Origin: Alphaproteobacteria bacterium
GTDB taxonomy: Bacteria; Pseudomonadota; Alphaproteobacteria; Paracaedibacterales; VGCI01
Direction: 5' to 3'
Assembly (NCBI GenBank): GCA_021323455.1
Contig: JAJONN010000006.1
Span: 1 to 32,721 of the forward strand
Length of the DNA: 32,721 nt
Positions within the stretch are counted from its first letter, which is position 1, and each line of letters opens with the position of its first letter. Under the pieces are notes generated by a model. It was not told the DNA's origin, searched no databases, and saw only the letters and a list, made by a program, of their open reading frames with translations. Both the position numbers and the translations under genes were made by a program. Below are positions 16,209 through 24,464 of the stretch, piece after piece.

Positions 16209-16913
16209 ATGTCGGATCCCCTTGATCATCAACCTAAAGCTGCCCGAAACAAGAATAATAAGCCCTCTCTTGCTGAGAAAACTGCACCTAGATTAAAGCT
16301 GGTTGTTTCCAACCCTCCTCCCGCTCAAGAGAGCGTCCCACCTTTCCAGCCCACAGTATTAAGAAGAGAAATTACGGTTGATATCAAAAAAAGAAGTTTT
16401 GACCTTTATGAGATGACAATCCAGGATCCGTTCCATGATCTAGAATGCGACCTTACTGTGGAAATTGAAGGAGATCTAAAGCAACCCGCTTCAAGGAGTG
16501 TGATTTGTCACTTCCCAGCTATTTTACTGCAAGAAGGAAACAAGCTGATGGGCCAAGACGAACTCCTTTACGGCCTGGTTATGGTTCAGTTCCAAATGAA
16601 AATTTTGAAACAACTCCTTCTGTTTTGTTCCCAGCACAAGGCTTCCCATCTCGTTATTTATATGGATGATGACCAGGTTGAAGGGTTCGGGATCTATCAA
16701 GACTTCCTGATTCACCAGGACCCGACCTTGACCAAAAATGGCGAGCAAACGGAAATGGTTATTCCGGCAAACAAGGAAACCATTGATGATTGGATGGTTT
16801 TTATGGCAGCAACCACCCTCAACTTTGAGCAAGAGTTATGGCGAGAACAGCGGTCTAATCCGGTTATCCGGCATTATTTAAAATCCCAACAACAAAAAGA
16901 AACAGTTCACTAG
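16209..16913 (+). CDS. Unrecognised protein family, intact copy 1
   Basis: A 234-residue protein of unknown function with at least two damaged relatives in this window. Residues 1-55 are polar and Pro/Lys-rich, probably disordered; there is no signal peptide. A predicted alpha/beta domain follows. Features shared with the relatives are CHFP (100-103), an amphipathic helix QFQMKILKQLLLFC (127-140), EQTEMVIP (179-186) and an acidic helix ending ELWREQ (209-214). The start follows AGAGGATATC. The stop codon TAG is formed at the boundary with a MITE-like repeat. The three copies within 5 kb suggest a lineage-specific, fast-changing family, perhaps effectors, but no known domain supports a function. 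Confidence 0.7.
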   Translation: MSDPLDHQPKAARNKNNKPSLAEKTAPRLKLVVSNPPPAQESVPPFQPTVLRREITVDIKKRSFDLYEMTIQDPFHDLECDLTVEIEGDLKQPASRSVICHFPAILLQEGNKLMGQDELLYGLVMVQFQMKILKQLLLFCSQHKASHLVIYMDDDQVEGFGIYQDFLIHQDPTLTKNGEQTEMVIPANKETIDDWMVFMAATTLNFEQELWREQRSNPVIRHYLKSQQQKETVH

Positions 16914-17075
16914 GGCGTGTGATCAATTGAAGGACTTTGTGGCGAACCGAAGGTCAGCGAAGCTAAAATGGTGGGTTTCGAGAACCGTAGCGCAGAATAC
17001 AACAGAGTATTTGAGAGACAGAAGTGCAGAAAACCGACATTTGCAGCCCAAAAGACGATAATTGCTGACACGTCC
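16913..17075. repeat. MITE-like element, copy 1
   Basis: A 163-bp element with imperfect terminal inverted repeats: GGGCGTGTGATCAATT at the left and, reading inward from the right, GGACGTGTCAGCAATT (13 of 16 identical). A second copy at 25118-25282 is very similar along its whole length. The first G of the element is the last base of the upstream gene's TAG stop. No complete transposase is inside; a minus-strand reading frame through it is probably incidental. Confidence 0.8.
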
Positions 17076-17112
17076 CAAGAAATAACCTCACTTTCCATAA
17101 GGATAGTGCGTC

Positions 17113-17780
17113 ATGCCTAAATCAATTATCAATAATAACGACCTTTTGGATGGAAACATTTTGTCCCAGGAACTCGAAACAACGCCAGCCTCTCTGAGCA
17201 ACTTATTTATGTTCGATTTTCAGGAGTTTTCTTCAAAAATGTATGTTTTTAAAGGTGAAGATCTTGACCATCAACTCTTGTGTGAAATGACTTTGAAATT
17301 AAAAGAAACCTTTGTGAGCGTCGATGAAGAAGAGGAGGGGGGGAAGGGTTCCTTGCGTCTGTCGTCACCTGTCATTTCCCCAGCATTAACGTGCAAAAAT
17401 TCAATGCCAAAGTAGGGTTTGATGCTTACCTTCAAGGCGTCGTGATATTTCAGTTCCAGCTCAAAATTCTGGAGCAGCTCCTCCTGTTTTGTGGAGAGAA
17501 GGCTTCGGTCAATCTTATCCTGACCGTTAATGATGCTAACCTGGACTACCTGGACTACCTGGACATTTACAGCCGTTTCATTACTTCAGCAAAGAAGGTG
17601 ACATCAGCAAAGGAGGAGCAGACGGAGAGTGTGATTCCGACAGATGTTGAGACGTACGAGGAGGTCGTCGATTTTATGAATGAAGTTGAGAAGCAATTTC
17701 GCAAGACGTTATGGCGTGAACAAACTGTCAATCTTGCTTTTCGGGAGTATTTGAAGGGGCACGCTTTGCCGATCACTTAA
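17113..17780 (+). pseudogene. Unrecognised protein family, copy 2, frameshifted at a G7 run
   Basis: A paralogue of the gene at 16209. The first frame (17113-17415) matches the N-terminal half (SSKMYVFKGEDLDHQLLCEM aligns with the KKRSFDLYEM region). After a run of seven G at 17337-17343, similarity continues in the -1 frame (VVTCHFPS, then QFQLKILEQLLLFC, EQTESVIPTDVET, LWREQTV) to the stop at 17780. One extra G, or a -1 ribosomal or transcriptional slip at the G run, would give a protein of about 222 residues, close to copy 1. So this is either a pseudogene or a slippage-controlled gene. A TATAAT-like promoter was not found; the MITE lies just upstream. A short in-frame YLD repeat occurs near 17543-17565. 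Confidence 0.65.
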
Positions 17781-18260
17781 AGCGAACCGATCATACTCCC
17801 CTAACTTAATGAAACTATTAACGTATGAATCCTTCTATTTATTTAAGTGTGTTTAAAATCAAACCCTCGCTTAACGTTTTTCTATGGGAATCCATGATAC
17901 AAAATTACCCAGAAAGACCTAGAAAAAAGCTTCTAATTACAATACCCTTGGGCTGTTTTTTTTGTCCTCAAAATAATTTGTCAGAGCAGGATCATAAAAT
18001 TAATGTTGATACGATAGATGGAGAAGATACCCGTTAGTGAGCTGCCCCCTTTTTTAATCCATAATTCGGTTTAAAAGAGATAAAAATGAATGGCCTTAAA
18101 CAATCCGCGCTTTTTTGTCCTTTTGACAACCGGATGTTTTCTCGTAGATATTTTCTTTTTAAAGGATGAATGGAGTCACACAAAGAAGATACTGATATTA
18201 AAAGAAATTATGTCTGTCTTTTATAAATGTTTTCTCTTATCTTTTATAGGTATTAACTAC
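17781..18260. other. Intergenic stretch before the fourth MHS transporter
   Basis: No supported gene. A 70-codon open frame at 17825-18037 lacks a ribosome-binding site and known motifs. The transporter frame is open back to 18090, but the extra 57 residues are unlike MHS N-termini, so the true start is probably 18261 (or 18210). Confidence 0.45.
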
Positions 18261-19553
18261 ATGACAGGTAAAAAACCCATCTTATGGCCGGTTTTGGCGG
18301 GAAATGCCCTAGAATTTTTTGACCTTGGGTTATATGGTTGTTTATCCCCGCTTCTCGCTTCAAAGTTTTTTCCATCATCTGATCTTTTTGCACAAACCAT
18401 CGCTGCTGCCAGCTTATTTGCAGCTGGTTTTGTTACGCGGCCTCTTGGAGCTATTATCTTTGGTCATATCGCAGACCAATATGGAAGGAAGAGATCTCTA
18501 ACCCTCACCTTAGCAATTATGGGGGTAGCCACTCTTTCTGTTAGCTTTCTTCCAACCTATGGCGATATTGGTATACTGGCTCCTGTATTACTAACGATTT
18601 TACGATTTATCCAAGGTATATGTGCGGGAGGGGAATATAACTCTGCTGCGGTGTTTGTTTTGGAACATATTGAGAGAAAACGGCGAGGAATCGTCAGTGG
18701 AATTATAACAGCCACGTCCATTTTTGGGTTCTTTATGGCGAGCATCATAACAAACCTTACAACCGTTAGCTTGCCAGGTGATTGGTCATGGAGAGTACCG
18801 TTTTTGATAGGATCATTCATAGCACTTATAAGTTACATTTTACGCCTTAAGACTTTGGAAACGCCGGAGTTTTTAAAAACAAAATCCTTCAGGAAATTTA
18901 TTGTTTCTTCCTCATTCATAGACGTTGTTAAAAATAGAAGAGCTATGATTTCTACGATAGGGGTTGGGTGTCTTGCAGGTGTATTATCTTTAACAATTGT
19001 TGGGTTCCTTCCAACGTTTCTTTTAAGTTTCGGAAGTGTGCCGCCAGGTTATGAAAAGTTTTTTGCCCAATTTTGTCTTTTTCTTTATTTTATTTTGTTG
19101 CCTGTTTTTGGATTTTTGAGTGATTATATAACCCAAAAAAAATTAATGATTTTTTCTTCCGTAACAAGTTTTTTTATTTCTTTCCCTATTTTTCTATTAC
19201 TTCTGTCCTCTCATTTAAGTAATGTTGTTATAGGAACATTCCTACTTGCTTCCCTTGCTGCATCTTTTTTAGGCCCTATGCATGCTTATATGCTATCTGT
19301 TTTTCCAATAAACCAAAGGTGTAGAGGAATATCGATGGGGTTTTCCATAGGAGTTGCAATATTTGGAGGTTCTGCCCCCTTGATTTCAACTTCCTTAATA
19401 AAAATGACGGGGTTGGCTTATGCTCCCGCCTGTTATTTTGCTTTTAGCTCGCTTATGGGTTTAATGGCTGTTTGTTTAAGGCACCCAGAAGATGAAACAG
19501 CCACAGAAAAAGAATTAGCCCAGACCAGCGGCCCTGTAGCTGTTAAGGCTTAA
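18261..19553 (+). CDS. MHS-type MFS transporter (ProP-like)
   Basis: About 430 residues from the ATG at 18261 (MTGKKPILWPVLAGNALEFF). I chose it because MHS proteins begin 15-20 residues before the LEFFDLGLYG motif; the reading frame is open to 18090 and an ATG at 18210 is an alternative. The loop motif GHIADQYGRKRS and the CAGGEYNSAAVFVLEH segment (MHS-typical AGGEY) are clear, so this copy is closer to classic ProP/KgtP symporters than the tandem pair. It has twelve predicted helices and a hydrophilic C-terminus. The last 11 bases overlap the convergent methyltransferase gene. The substrate is unknown, perhaps an organic acid or osmolyte. Confidence 0.85.
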   Translation: MTGKKPILWPVLAGNALEFFDLGLYGCLSPLLASKFFPSSDLFAQTIAAASLFAAGFVTRPLGAIIFGHIADQYGRKRSLTLTLAIMGVATLSVSFLPTYGDIGILAPVLLTILRFIQGICAGGEYNSAAVFVLEHIERKRRGIVSGIITATSIFGFFMASIITNLTTVSLPGDWSWRVPFLIGSFIALISYILRLKTLETPEFLKTKSFRKFIVSSSFIDVVKNRRAMISTIGVGCLAGVLSLTIVGFLPTFLLSFGSVPPGYEKFFAQFCLFLYFILLPVFGFLSDYITQKKLMIFSSVTSFFISFPIFLLLLSSHLSNVVIGTFLLASLAASFLGPMHAYMLSVFPINQRCRGISMGFSIGVAIFGGSAPLISTSLIKMTGLAYAPACYFAFSSLMGLMAVCLRHPEDETATEKELAQTSGPVAVKA

Positions 19554-20241
19554 GAGCTATAATTCCTGCACTTTCTCTTCCATCAAATTTAAGCTCTGAG
19601 GGGAAGGAATTTTGGGAAATATAGCTTGATTTCTCTATCGTAAACTTTGCTTCTGAAATAACCCGCTCTAAAGTTGGAAGGTCAATAAAGTTAATAAAGT
19701 CTGGTATATTGTTATGTACAATATGCTTAAAATCTTCCGTGCTATAAATCATGCCAGGCCATTTTTCTCCTTTGGCTTTCCTTGCTTCATAGTTTTCAAG
19801 ATTTTTTGCATAACATTTTAAAAATGGTGTATCTACGACAGCTACAAGCTTTCCGCCTGGTTTTAACCATTTATAAAAATTGGCTACTGTTTTTTCAATA
19901 TCCTCTCCTTTAAGAAGATGAAGCATTCTGGATGTAAAAATACCGTCAAAAGATTCTGGTTCATAATGGCATTCCTGAATTGGGCCTGGCGCAAGAACAA
20001 GGTTATCCCTAAACAAAGGTGGGCACTCATTCCAGATACGATCTAGGTGATGGGAGGACAAGTCATTGACAACAACCTTGGTACCTTTACCAAGAACGGG
20101 AATAGTGCATACACCAAAAGCAGCCCCTGCTTCAAAAATTCTCATCTTAGCGTTGCATAAAGAGATAAATTCTTTAGCATAATCATCTAAATAAGTTGAC
20201 ATATAACCCATATTATTTGATGTTTGAATAAATTTTTCCAT
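19543..20241 (-). CDS. Class I SAM-dependent methyltransferase
   Basis: A 232-residue cytosolic protein with a Rossmann-type methyltransferase core. Motif I is MRIFEAGAAFGVCTIP (33-48), the acidic end of strand 2 is VVVNDLSSHHLDR, motif post-I/III is FDGIFTSRMLHLL, and the KPGGKLVAVVD strand follows. The C-terminal third (FINFIDLPTLERVISEAKF) is a typical substrate cap. The acceptor is unknown. A good ribosome-binding site (AAGGGGG, upstream on the minus strand) supports the start. The gene is convergent with the MHS transporter and overlaps it by 11 bases. Confidence 0.8.
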   Translation of the reverse strand: MEKFIQTSNNMGYMSTYLDDYAKEFISLCNAKMRIFEAGAAFGVCTIPVLGKGTKVVVNDLSSHHLDRIWNECPPLFRDNLVLAPGPIQECHYEPESFDGIFTSRMLHLLKGEDIEKTVANFYKWLKPGGKLVAVVDTPFLKCYAKNLENYEARKAKGEKWPGMIYSTEDFKHIVHNNIPDFINFIDLPTLERVISEAKFTIEKSSYISQNSFPSELKFDGRESAGIIALKP

Positions 20242-20488
20242 TTAAGCAACCCCCTTCTCATTAAGTCAGTATATAATTATTTCCAGCTTTTGAGGTGCCT
20301 CAAAAAATTCGACAATGCCAAAGCTATTTTAATGATTTGAATCTTGAAAATCTCATCTCATTAATGCCACAAGCATGTAGGAAGAGTTAAGCCTAAAGCG
20401 GCCTATATTGTCCATATTAATCTTACTTTAAGATAATTTTTAGAAATTACGAGTTTTGGTATGACCTTAGCGGTCTTAATCCCTCAGA

Positions 20489-20830
20489 TTTGATGCTTAC
20501 CTGCAAGGGGTTGTCATGTTTCATTTCCAACTTAAGATTCTGGAGCAGCTCCTCCTGTTTTGTGAAGAGAAGGCTGCGGCCAACCTTGTCTTGACGGTGA
20601 AGGACGCTAATCTGGCCTACCTGGGCATTTACAGCCGTTTAATTGCTACAGCAAAGAAGGTGACAACAGCAAGGGAGGAGCAGACAGAGATTGTGATGCC
20701 GACAGACGTTGAGACTTGCGATGAGATCGTTGATTTTATGAATGATGCTGAGAAGCAGTTCCGCAAGACGGTATGGCGTGAGTAAACCGTCAATCTTGTT
20801 TTTCGGCAGCATTTGAAGGGGCATGCCTTT
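20489..20830 (+). pseudogene. Unrecognised protein family, copy 3, truncated fragment with stop
   Basis: Homology to copy 2 starts abruptly at FDAYLQGVV and runs through HFQLKILEQLLLFC, EEQTEIVMPTDVETC and FRKTVWRE, where CAA (Gln) of copy 2 has become TAA. It continues past the stop as TVNLVFRQHLKGHA and then ends where the IS66-like fragment begins. The N-terminal half is missing. It is clearly a remnant. Confidence 0.8.
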
Positions 20831-20835
20831 TGGGT

Positions 20836-21162
20836 ATGTTAAGGAACACCCTCATTGAACCAGGTATTAAAGCGGCTGCATGGAAGCGTGATGGATTGCT
20901 TCTTGTGTTGGACTATCCGCGTCTACCCCTTCACAATAACTTAAGCGAAAGAGATATCCGTGAATATGTCAAAAAAAGGAAAATCAGCGGAAGCACCCGC
21001 AGCGATGATGGCCAAAAAAGGCGGGATACTTTTGCGTCTTTAGAAAAGACATGCTTAAAGCTGAGGGTTAATTTTTGGGATTACCTCATTGATCGCCATA
21101 GTAAAACCTTCGCTATCCCTCAGCTCTCTCACCTCCTACATCAAGCCGCTGCTCCTGCCTAA
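20836..21162 (+). mobile_element. IS66-like transposase, C-terminal fragment
   Basis: About 108 residues resembling the end of IS66-family transposases: LPLHNNLSERDIREYVKKRK (the conserved NN.SER.IR catalytic-Glu block), then ISGSTRSDDGQKRRDTFASL and KLRVNFWDYL. Full-length proteins are some 450-500 residues, so three-quarters is absent. The fragment joins directly to the end of the copy 3 pseudogene. No terminal repeats were found. Confidence 0.7.
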
Positions 21163-21243
21163 TTTCCGTACTTATTGAGATGTTACGTTATTTTAACTTA
21201 AGCCTCTGTTTTTTTTACCTTTTCAAAATTTTGTTTACAGAAC

Positions 21244-22092
21244 CTAACAGCTTATGTTCATTTTTTCAATAGCTTCAAGGATCTTACCAAAATTCTCATT
21301 GTTTAGTGGTTGTTTCAATTTATTTAATAAACAACCCTCATTAGCTTTATGCTCTTCTCTTAAATATTCTAAATTGATATATTTTTCTTGACGACCATAA
21401 TTCTTAATTACCCATTCTATTCTTCTTTTCATCAGATCTAGGAGCCTATGATTGAATAACGCAACTTCTTGAAAGAAAACATCTTTTGAAAGACAGAATC
21501 TACCACTCTCTGATGACCATGCAGCAATATTTTCTATTTTTTTATTACGGTTATCCCATACAAAATGAACCATATTATCCTTTGATAAGTAAATATAAAT
21601 TGGGGAAGAGGGAGATAAATATCCATTATCTAATTGCCTACTATCAAGCCAAGATGTTCCGGCGCAATAGATATCCCAGTATTTATCATTATCTGGTTGA
21701 TTATCTATCCATTTTTGCGCTTTATTGTGCCATCTTCTAGGATCATTCATTATTATTTCTAATTTCTGAGGTAGAGGTTCTCTGATAACAGGTAACATGT
21801 CAATCAAATCCTCCCATAATCGGCTAACATAATAATCCACGTAGCTAGAGTAATTTTCATGCAGCCTCCGGGGAAAGTACTTATCCGGGATATTTCCATT
21901 TACTTTCCATTTATCTACTACTTGATCGGAATAATTTAGAAGAAAATTATCTCCTAAGACTATTCTGTAATAACCGCAAGTTAACGTATACCAAGATATT
22001 GTACGTTTTTCTCTCTCCTTTATCACGTCACAATCTTCAATATCATCCAAATGAAAGTCAAATATAGGAATTGCACATGTTTTTTCGACCAT
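21244..22092 (-). CDS. DUF5984-like hypothetical protein
   Basis: A 282-residue soluble protein, rich in Trp and Tyr, without signal peptide. The opening (IPIFDFHLDDIEDC, then TISWYTLTCGYYRIVLGDNFLLNYSD) and YYVSRLWEDLIDMLPVIREPLP resemble my memory of DUF5984 proteins (LSWFGLTDGWYW..., Y...RLWEDLLEMLP). Their function is not known; some occur near toxin-immunity genes. AAGGA precedes the start. The lower GC of this gene relative to the neighbouring hydrolase and rpoH may indicate acquisition. The family name is a tentative match from memory. Confidence 0.55.
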   Translation of the reverse strand: MVEKTCAIPIFDFHLDDIEDCDVIKEREKRTISWYTLTCGYYRIVLGDNFLLNYSDQVVDKWKVNGNIPDKYFPRRLHENYSSYVDYYVSRLWEDLIDMLPVIREPLPQKLEIIMNDPRRWHNKAQKWIDNQPDNDKYWDIYCAGTSWLDSRQLDNGYLSPSSPIYIYLSKDNMVHFVWDNRNKKIENIAAWSSESGRFCLSKDVFFQEVALFNHRLLDLMKRRIEWVIKNYGRQEKYINLEYLREEHKANEGCLLNKLKQPLNNENFGKILEAIEKMNISC

Positions 22093-22254
22093 AAATTATA
22101 TCCTTATTTATTTTTTATTATTTATTGCTTTTTCGATTCTAATTTAAAGATTTTAACAAAGAAAGAAGCAACTCTTTTTTCAGGTTATTTCAAGTAAAGA
22201 TTTTTGCAATAATAGAATATATGGTCATTTCTCTTCCTCAATTGAGTTGCTCCC

Positions 22255-23148
22255 CTAAACCATCCGAATCATCCCCTGCCGTGCAACAAAGGCGCGAGAA
22301 AAGTGGCTTTGAGCCTGAGCTTCAATGTCTGCCATAAACGCGTCATCATGGCCGGGATCGTGATGAAAAAGCGCAAGGTCACGAATGGCTGCGGCCTTTG
22401 CGATCGCTACCGCTTGATTCCAGGTTGAATGGCCCCAGGTTGGCTTGGCCGCAAATTCTTCTTCTGTAAAGGTTGCGTCATAGATTAACAAATGGGTGCG
22501 CTGAATAAAGGCAACCAGGCTTTGATCCAGCTCGCCCGGGGTATGAGCGGTATCCGTAATATAACAAACAGACTTGTCACCAATGTCGACCCGATAACCA
22601 GAACTGCCGCCGGGGTGGTCTAGGGCAATGGTTGAAATTTTGACATGATTCAGAGAAAAGTGACTGCCGATGGGCACATCAATACAAGATCTTTTACAAG
22701 GAACCTGCTTCCAAGGGACAGGGAAATACGGAGGAGAGATGACTTTTTCTAAAACAGGCTCGATACCGCCGTTCTCTTTTGACCATAAACCGCTCGCGAT
22801 AATGGTGAGCTCAAAGTCTGGTCGATGCAAGGGCTTAAAAAAAGCAAGCCCACTAATGTGATCCGCATGGGGATGGGAAATGAGAAGGGTTGCTTTTTTT
22901 AATCCCCGTTTTAGGATTTCGTCCCCGGCATTAATTAACCCTGTCCCTGCATCAAAAATCAGATATTGCCCGTCTACTTCCAAGCTGACGCAGCTGGTGT
23001 GGCCTCCCACAGTTGTAAAAGCCGATTGGCACTGCGGGTGGCTTCCCCGTACGCCCCAAAATGTAACTTTAAGAGTCTCATCTTTATGCATGGCGTCCCC
23101 GATCGTTAAATTATAGTAAGGTTTGGTATCATTTGAGCTTTGGATCAT
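22255..23148 (-). CDS. Metallo-beta-lactamase-fold hydrolase
   Basis: A metal-dependent hydrolase of the MBL superfamily, about 298 residues from the ATG at 23148. The zinc motif is SHPHADHISG (HxHxDH at 92-97), with later ligands likely in ITDTAH and the C-terminal HHDPGH. KVTFWGVRGS and GGHTSCVSLEVDG are typical of the cyclic-phosphodiesterase-like subgroup (RNase Z/PDE-like). The frame is open to 23322, but that stretch is a repeat-like palindromic sequence. I therefore use the ATG next to GTGAGG; the ATG at 23091 behind GGGGA is also possible. The substrate is not known. It lies downstream of rpoH on the same strand with the palindromic element between them. Confidence 0.8.
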   Translation of the reverse strand: MIQSSNDTKPYYNLTIGDAMHKDETLKVTFWGVRGSHPQCQSAFTTVGGHTSCVSLEVDGQYLIFDAGTGLINAGDEILKRGLKKATLLISHPHADHISGLAFFKPLHRPDFELTIIASGLWSKENGGIEPVLEKVISPPYFPVPWKQVPCKRSCIDVPIGSHFSLNHVKISTIALDHPGGSSGYRVDIGDKSVCYITDTAHTPGELDQSLVAFIQRTHLLIYDATFTEEEFAAKPTWGHSTWNQAVAIAKAAAIRDLALFHHDPGHDDAFMADIEAQAQSHFSRAFVARQGMIRMV

Positions 23149-23300
23149 ACGCCTCACCCTCTGCTCTTTGCTCCGTTGTCGCGAAAAATTGCATTGACCT
23201 TTCCCACAAGGGGAAAGGTCAAATACAAGGGTCTGTTTGTAGCTCTCCCCTTCTCGGACATGTCGCCATAAGCGTAACTGCAATGGCGGGTGAGGGTTAT
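23149..23300. repeat. Palindromic intergenic element (REP-like)
   Basis: The element is framed by CCTCACCC (from 23152) and GGGTGAGG (to about 23296) in inverted order. Inside it a perfect 12-bp stem, TTGACCTTTCCC (23194-23205) and GGGAAAGGTCAA (23211-23222), has a five-base loop. It lies between rpoH and the MBL gene and could stabilise or end the rpoH transcript. Similar copies were not found elsewhere in the window. Confidence 0.6.
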
Positions 23301-23334
23301 GAAAAACCCAAATGATGACCAAGCCTTGTCTATA

Positions 23335-24213
23335 TTAGAGCATTTCTTTCAAGTCTTGTATATTATGTAACAAATGGTGTCGCATCTTGCGGATGGCCCG
23401 TACTTCAAGTTGACGAACACGTTCTTTGCTGATTTTTAATCGTTTCCCAATATCTTCCAACGTTGTCGGATGGTCCGCCAAGCGACGGACCGTAATGATC
23501 ATCCGCTCCCGAGGGCTTAAGGAGTGCATCGCTCCTTGAATCCATAACCGGCGGATGCTGTCATCCAGATTAAGCGCTGCTGACGCTTCCGGATCCGGGT
23601 TCTGGTCGGCCAATGAGTCCATCCAGTCATCGCTGCCTGTGTCATTCATAGGCTGGCTTAAAGATAAGTCATGGGAAGCTAGGCGGTTTTCCATATCTTC
23701 CACTTCATGAAGAGGAACGTGCAAGGTTTGGGCGATATGGTTCCGTTCTTCCAAGGTCATTTGATCGGTGCTGATTTTAGATATCTGGGCTTTCAACCGG
23801 CGCAGGTTAAAAAACAGTTGTTTTTGGGCGGCTGTTGAGCCGGTGCGGACAATGGACCAGTTACGCAAGATAAATTCTTGTATGTGGGAGCGTATCCACC
23901 ATCTCGCATAGGTTGAAAAGCGTACTTCTCGTTCAGGGTCAAAACGTTCTGCTGCATACATGAGCCCTAAGTTTCCTTCCTGAATCAGGTCAGACAAGGC
24001 AATACCGTAGTGACGGAATCGGACTGCTGTACTGACCACGAGGCGCATATAGGCCTGAACCAGCAGGTGCAAGGCTTTTTCGTCATGCTCATCATGCCAG
24101 GCAAGGGCGAGGTCATGCTCTTCATCTTTTTTAAGAAGAGGCTGGTCCATCAATTGACGGATATAGTCGAGATCTGCTTGTTGCGTATTTGCATTAGATG
24201 ATAATGGTTTCAT
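23335..24213 (-). CDS. rpoH: RNA polymerase heat-shock sigma factor RpoH (sigma-32)
   Basis: A 292-residue sigma70-family factor that directs RNA polymerase to heat-shock promoters. Region 2 shows DLIQEGNLGL (75-84, core binding) and RFSTYARWWIRSHIQEFIL (98-116, -10 recognition and melting). The RpoH box is recognisable as QKQLFFNLRRLK (130-141). Region 4 ends with the HTH TTLEDIGKRLKISKERVRQLE (about 253-273). Length and architecture match alphaproteobacterial RpoH. The start is supported by GGGAG. A small hairpin (GGAAC/GTTCC) lies in the leader around 24250-24263, but it does not cover the ribosome-binding site. Confidence 0.94.
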   Translation of the reverse strand: MKPLSSNANTQQADLDYIRQLMDQPLLKKDEEHDLALAWHDEHDEKALHLLVQAYMRLVVSTAVRFRHYGIALSDLIQEGNLGLMYAAERFDPEREVRFSTYARWWIRSHIQEFILRNWSIVRTGSTAAQKQLFFNLRRLKAQISKISTDQMTLEERNHIAQTLHVPLHEVEDMENRLASHDLSLSQPMNDTGSDDWMDSLADQNPDPEASAALNLDDSIRRLWIQGAMHSLSPRERMIITVRRLADHPTTLEDIGKRLKISKERVRQLEVRAIRKMRHHLLHNIQDLKEML

Positions 24214-24356
24214 GGGTTCTCCCTCTCTGCTGGATAGAACAAAGAGGAACAGACGTTCCCTTCCTTAAATGCCTATCTCGACTATCTTATAGGGAAGAGC
24301 GTAAACATCCGGTTAAGGGGGCAATAATAACGATAAGAAACAACCAAGATTTCTGA

Positions 24357-24362
24357 TATAAT
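24357..24362 (+). promoter_or_regulatory. Extended -10 promoter of the acetyltransferase gene
   Basis: TGATATAAT provides a perfect TATAAT with a TG extension. No good -35 box is seen at the right distance, as is common for extended -10 promoters. It lies about 105 bases before the acetyltransferase start, leaving a leader long enough for the hairpin described next. Confidence 0.55.
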
Positions 24363-24418
24363 AAGGCGGCAGGGTGGTAGCTAAGAAAGGAGATTCTTAC
24401 ACTAAGCCTTTTTTCGTG

Positions 24419-24460
24419 CCCTTAAAAATACAAAAATCTTTTCAAAATTTTCTTTAAGGG
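24419..24460 (+). promoter_or_regulatory. Leader hairpin covering the acetyltransferase Shine-Dalgarno
   Basis: CCCTTAAA (24419-24426) is the exact complement of TTTAAGGG (24453-24460), which contains the AAGGG ribosome-binding site four bases before the ATG at 24465. If formed, the stem would hide that start. An AAGGAG lies upstream at 24387-24392, but no ATG-started leader peptide follows it. A downstream start at 24495 with its own GGAG would stay accessible. Confidence 0.4.
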
Positions 24461-24464
24461 TGGC

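Noticed and set aside
16910-17098. Minus-strand open frame inside the MITE-like element
   Set aside because: The frame is open in both copies of the repeat, but it has no known domain and is best explained as chance within a short repeat.
17825-18037. 70-codon open frame between copy 2 and the MHS transporter
   Set aside because: No Shine-Dalgarno, no motif and no support from context.
23149-23322. N-terminal extension of the MBL hydrolase
   Set aside because: The extra codons come from a palindromic repeat-like sequence and are unlike the family's N-terminus.
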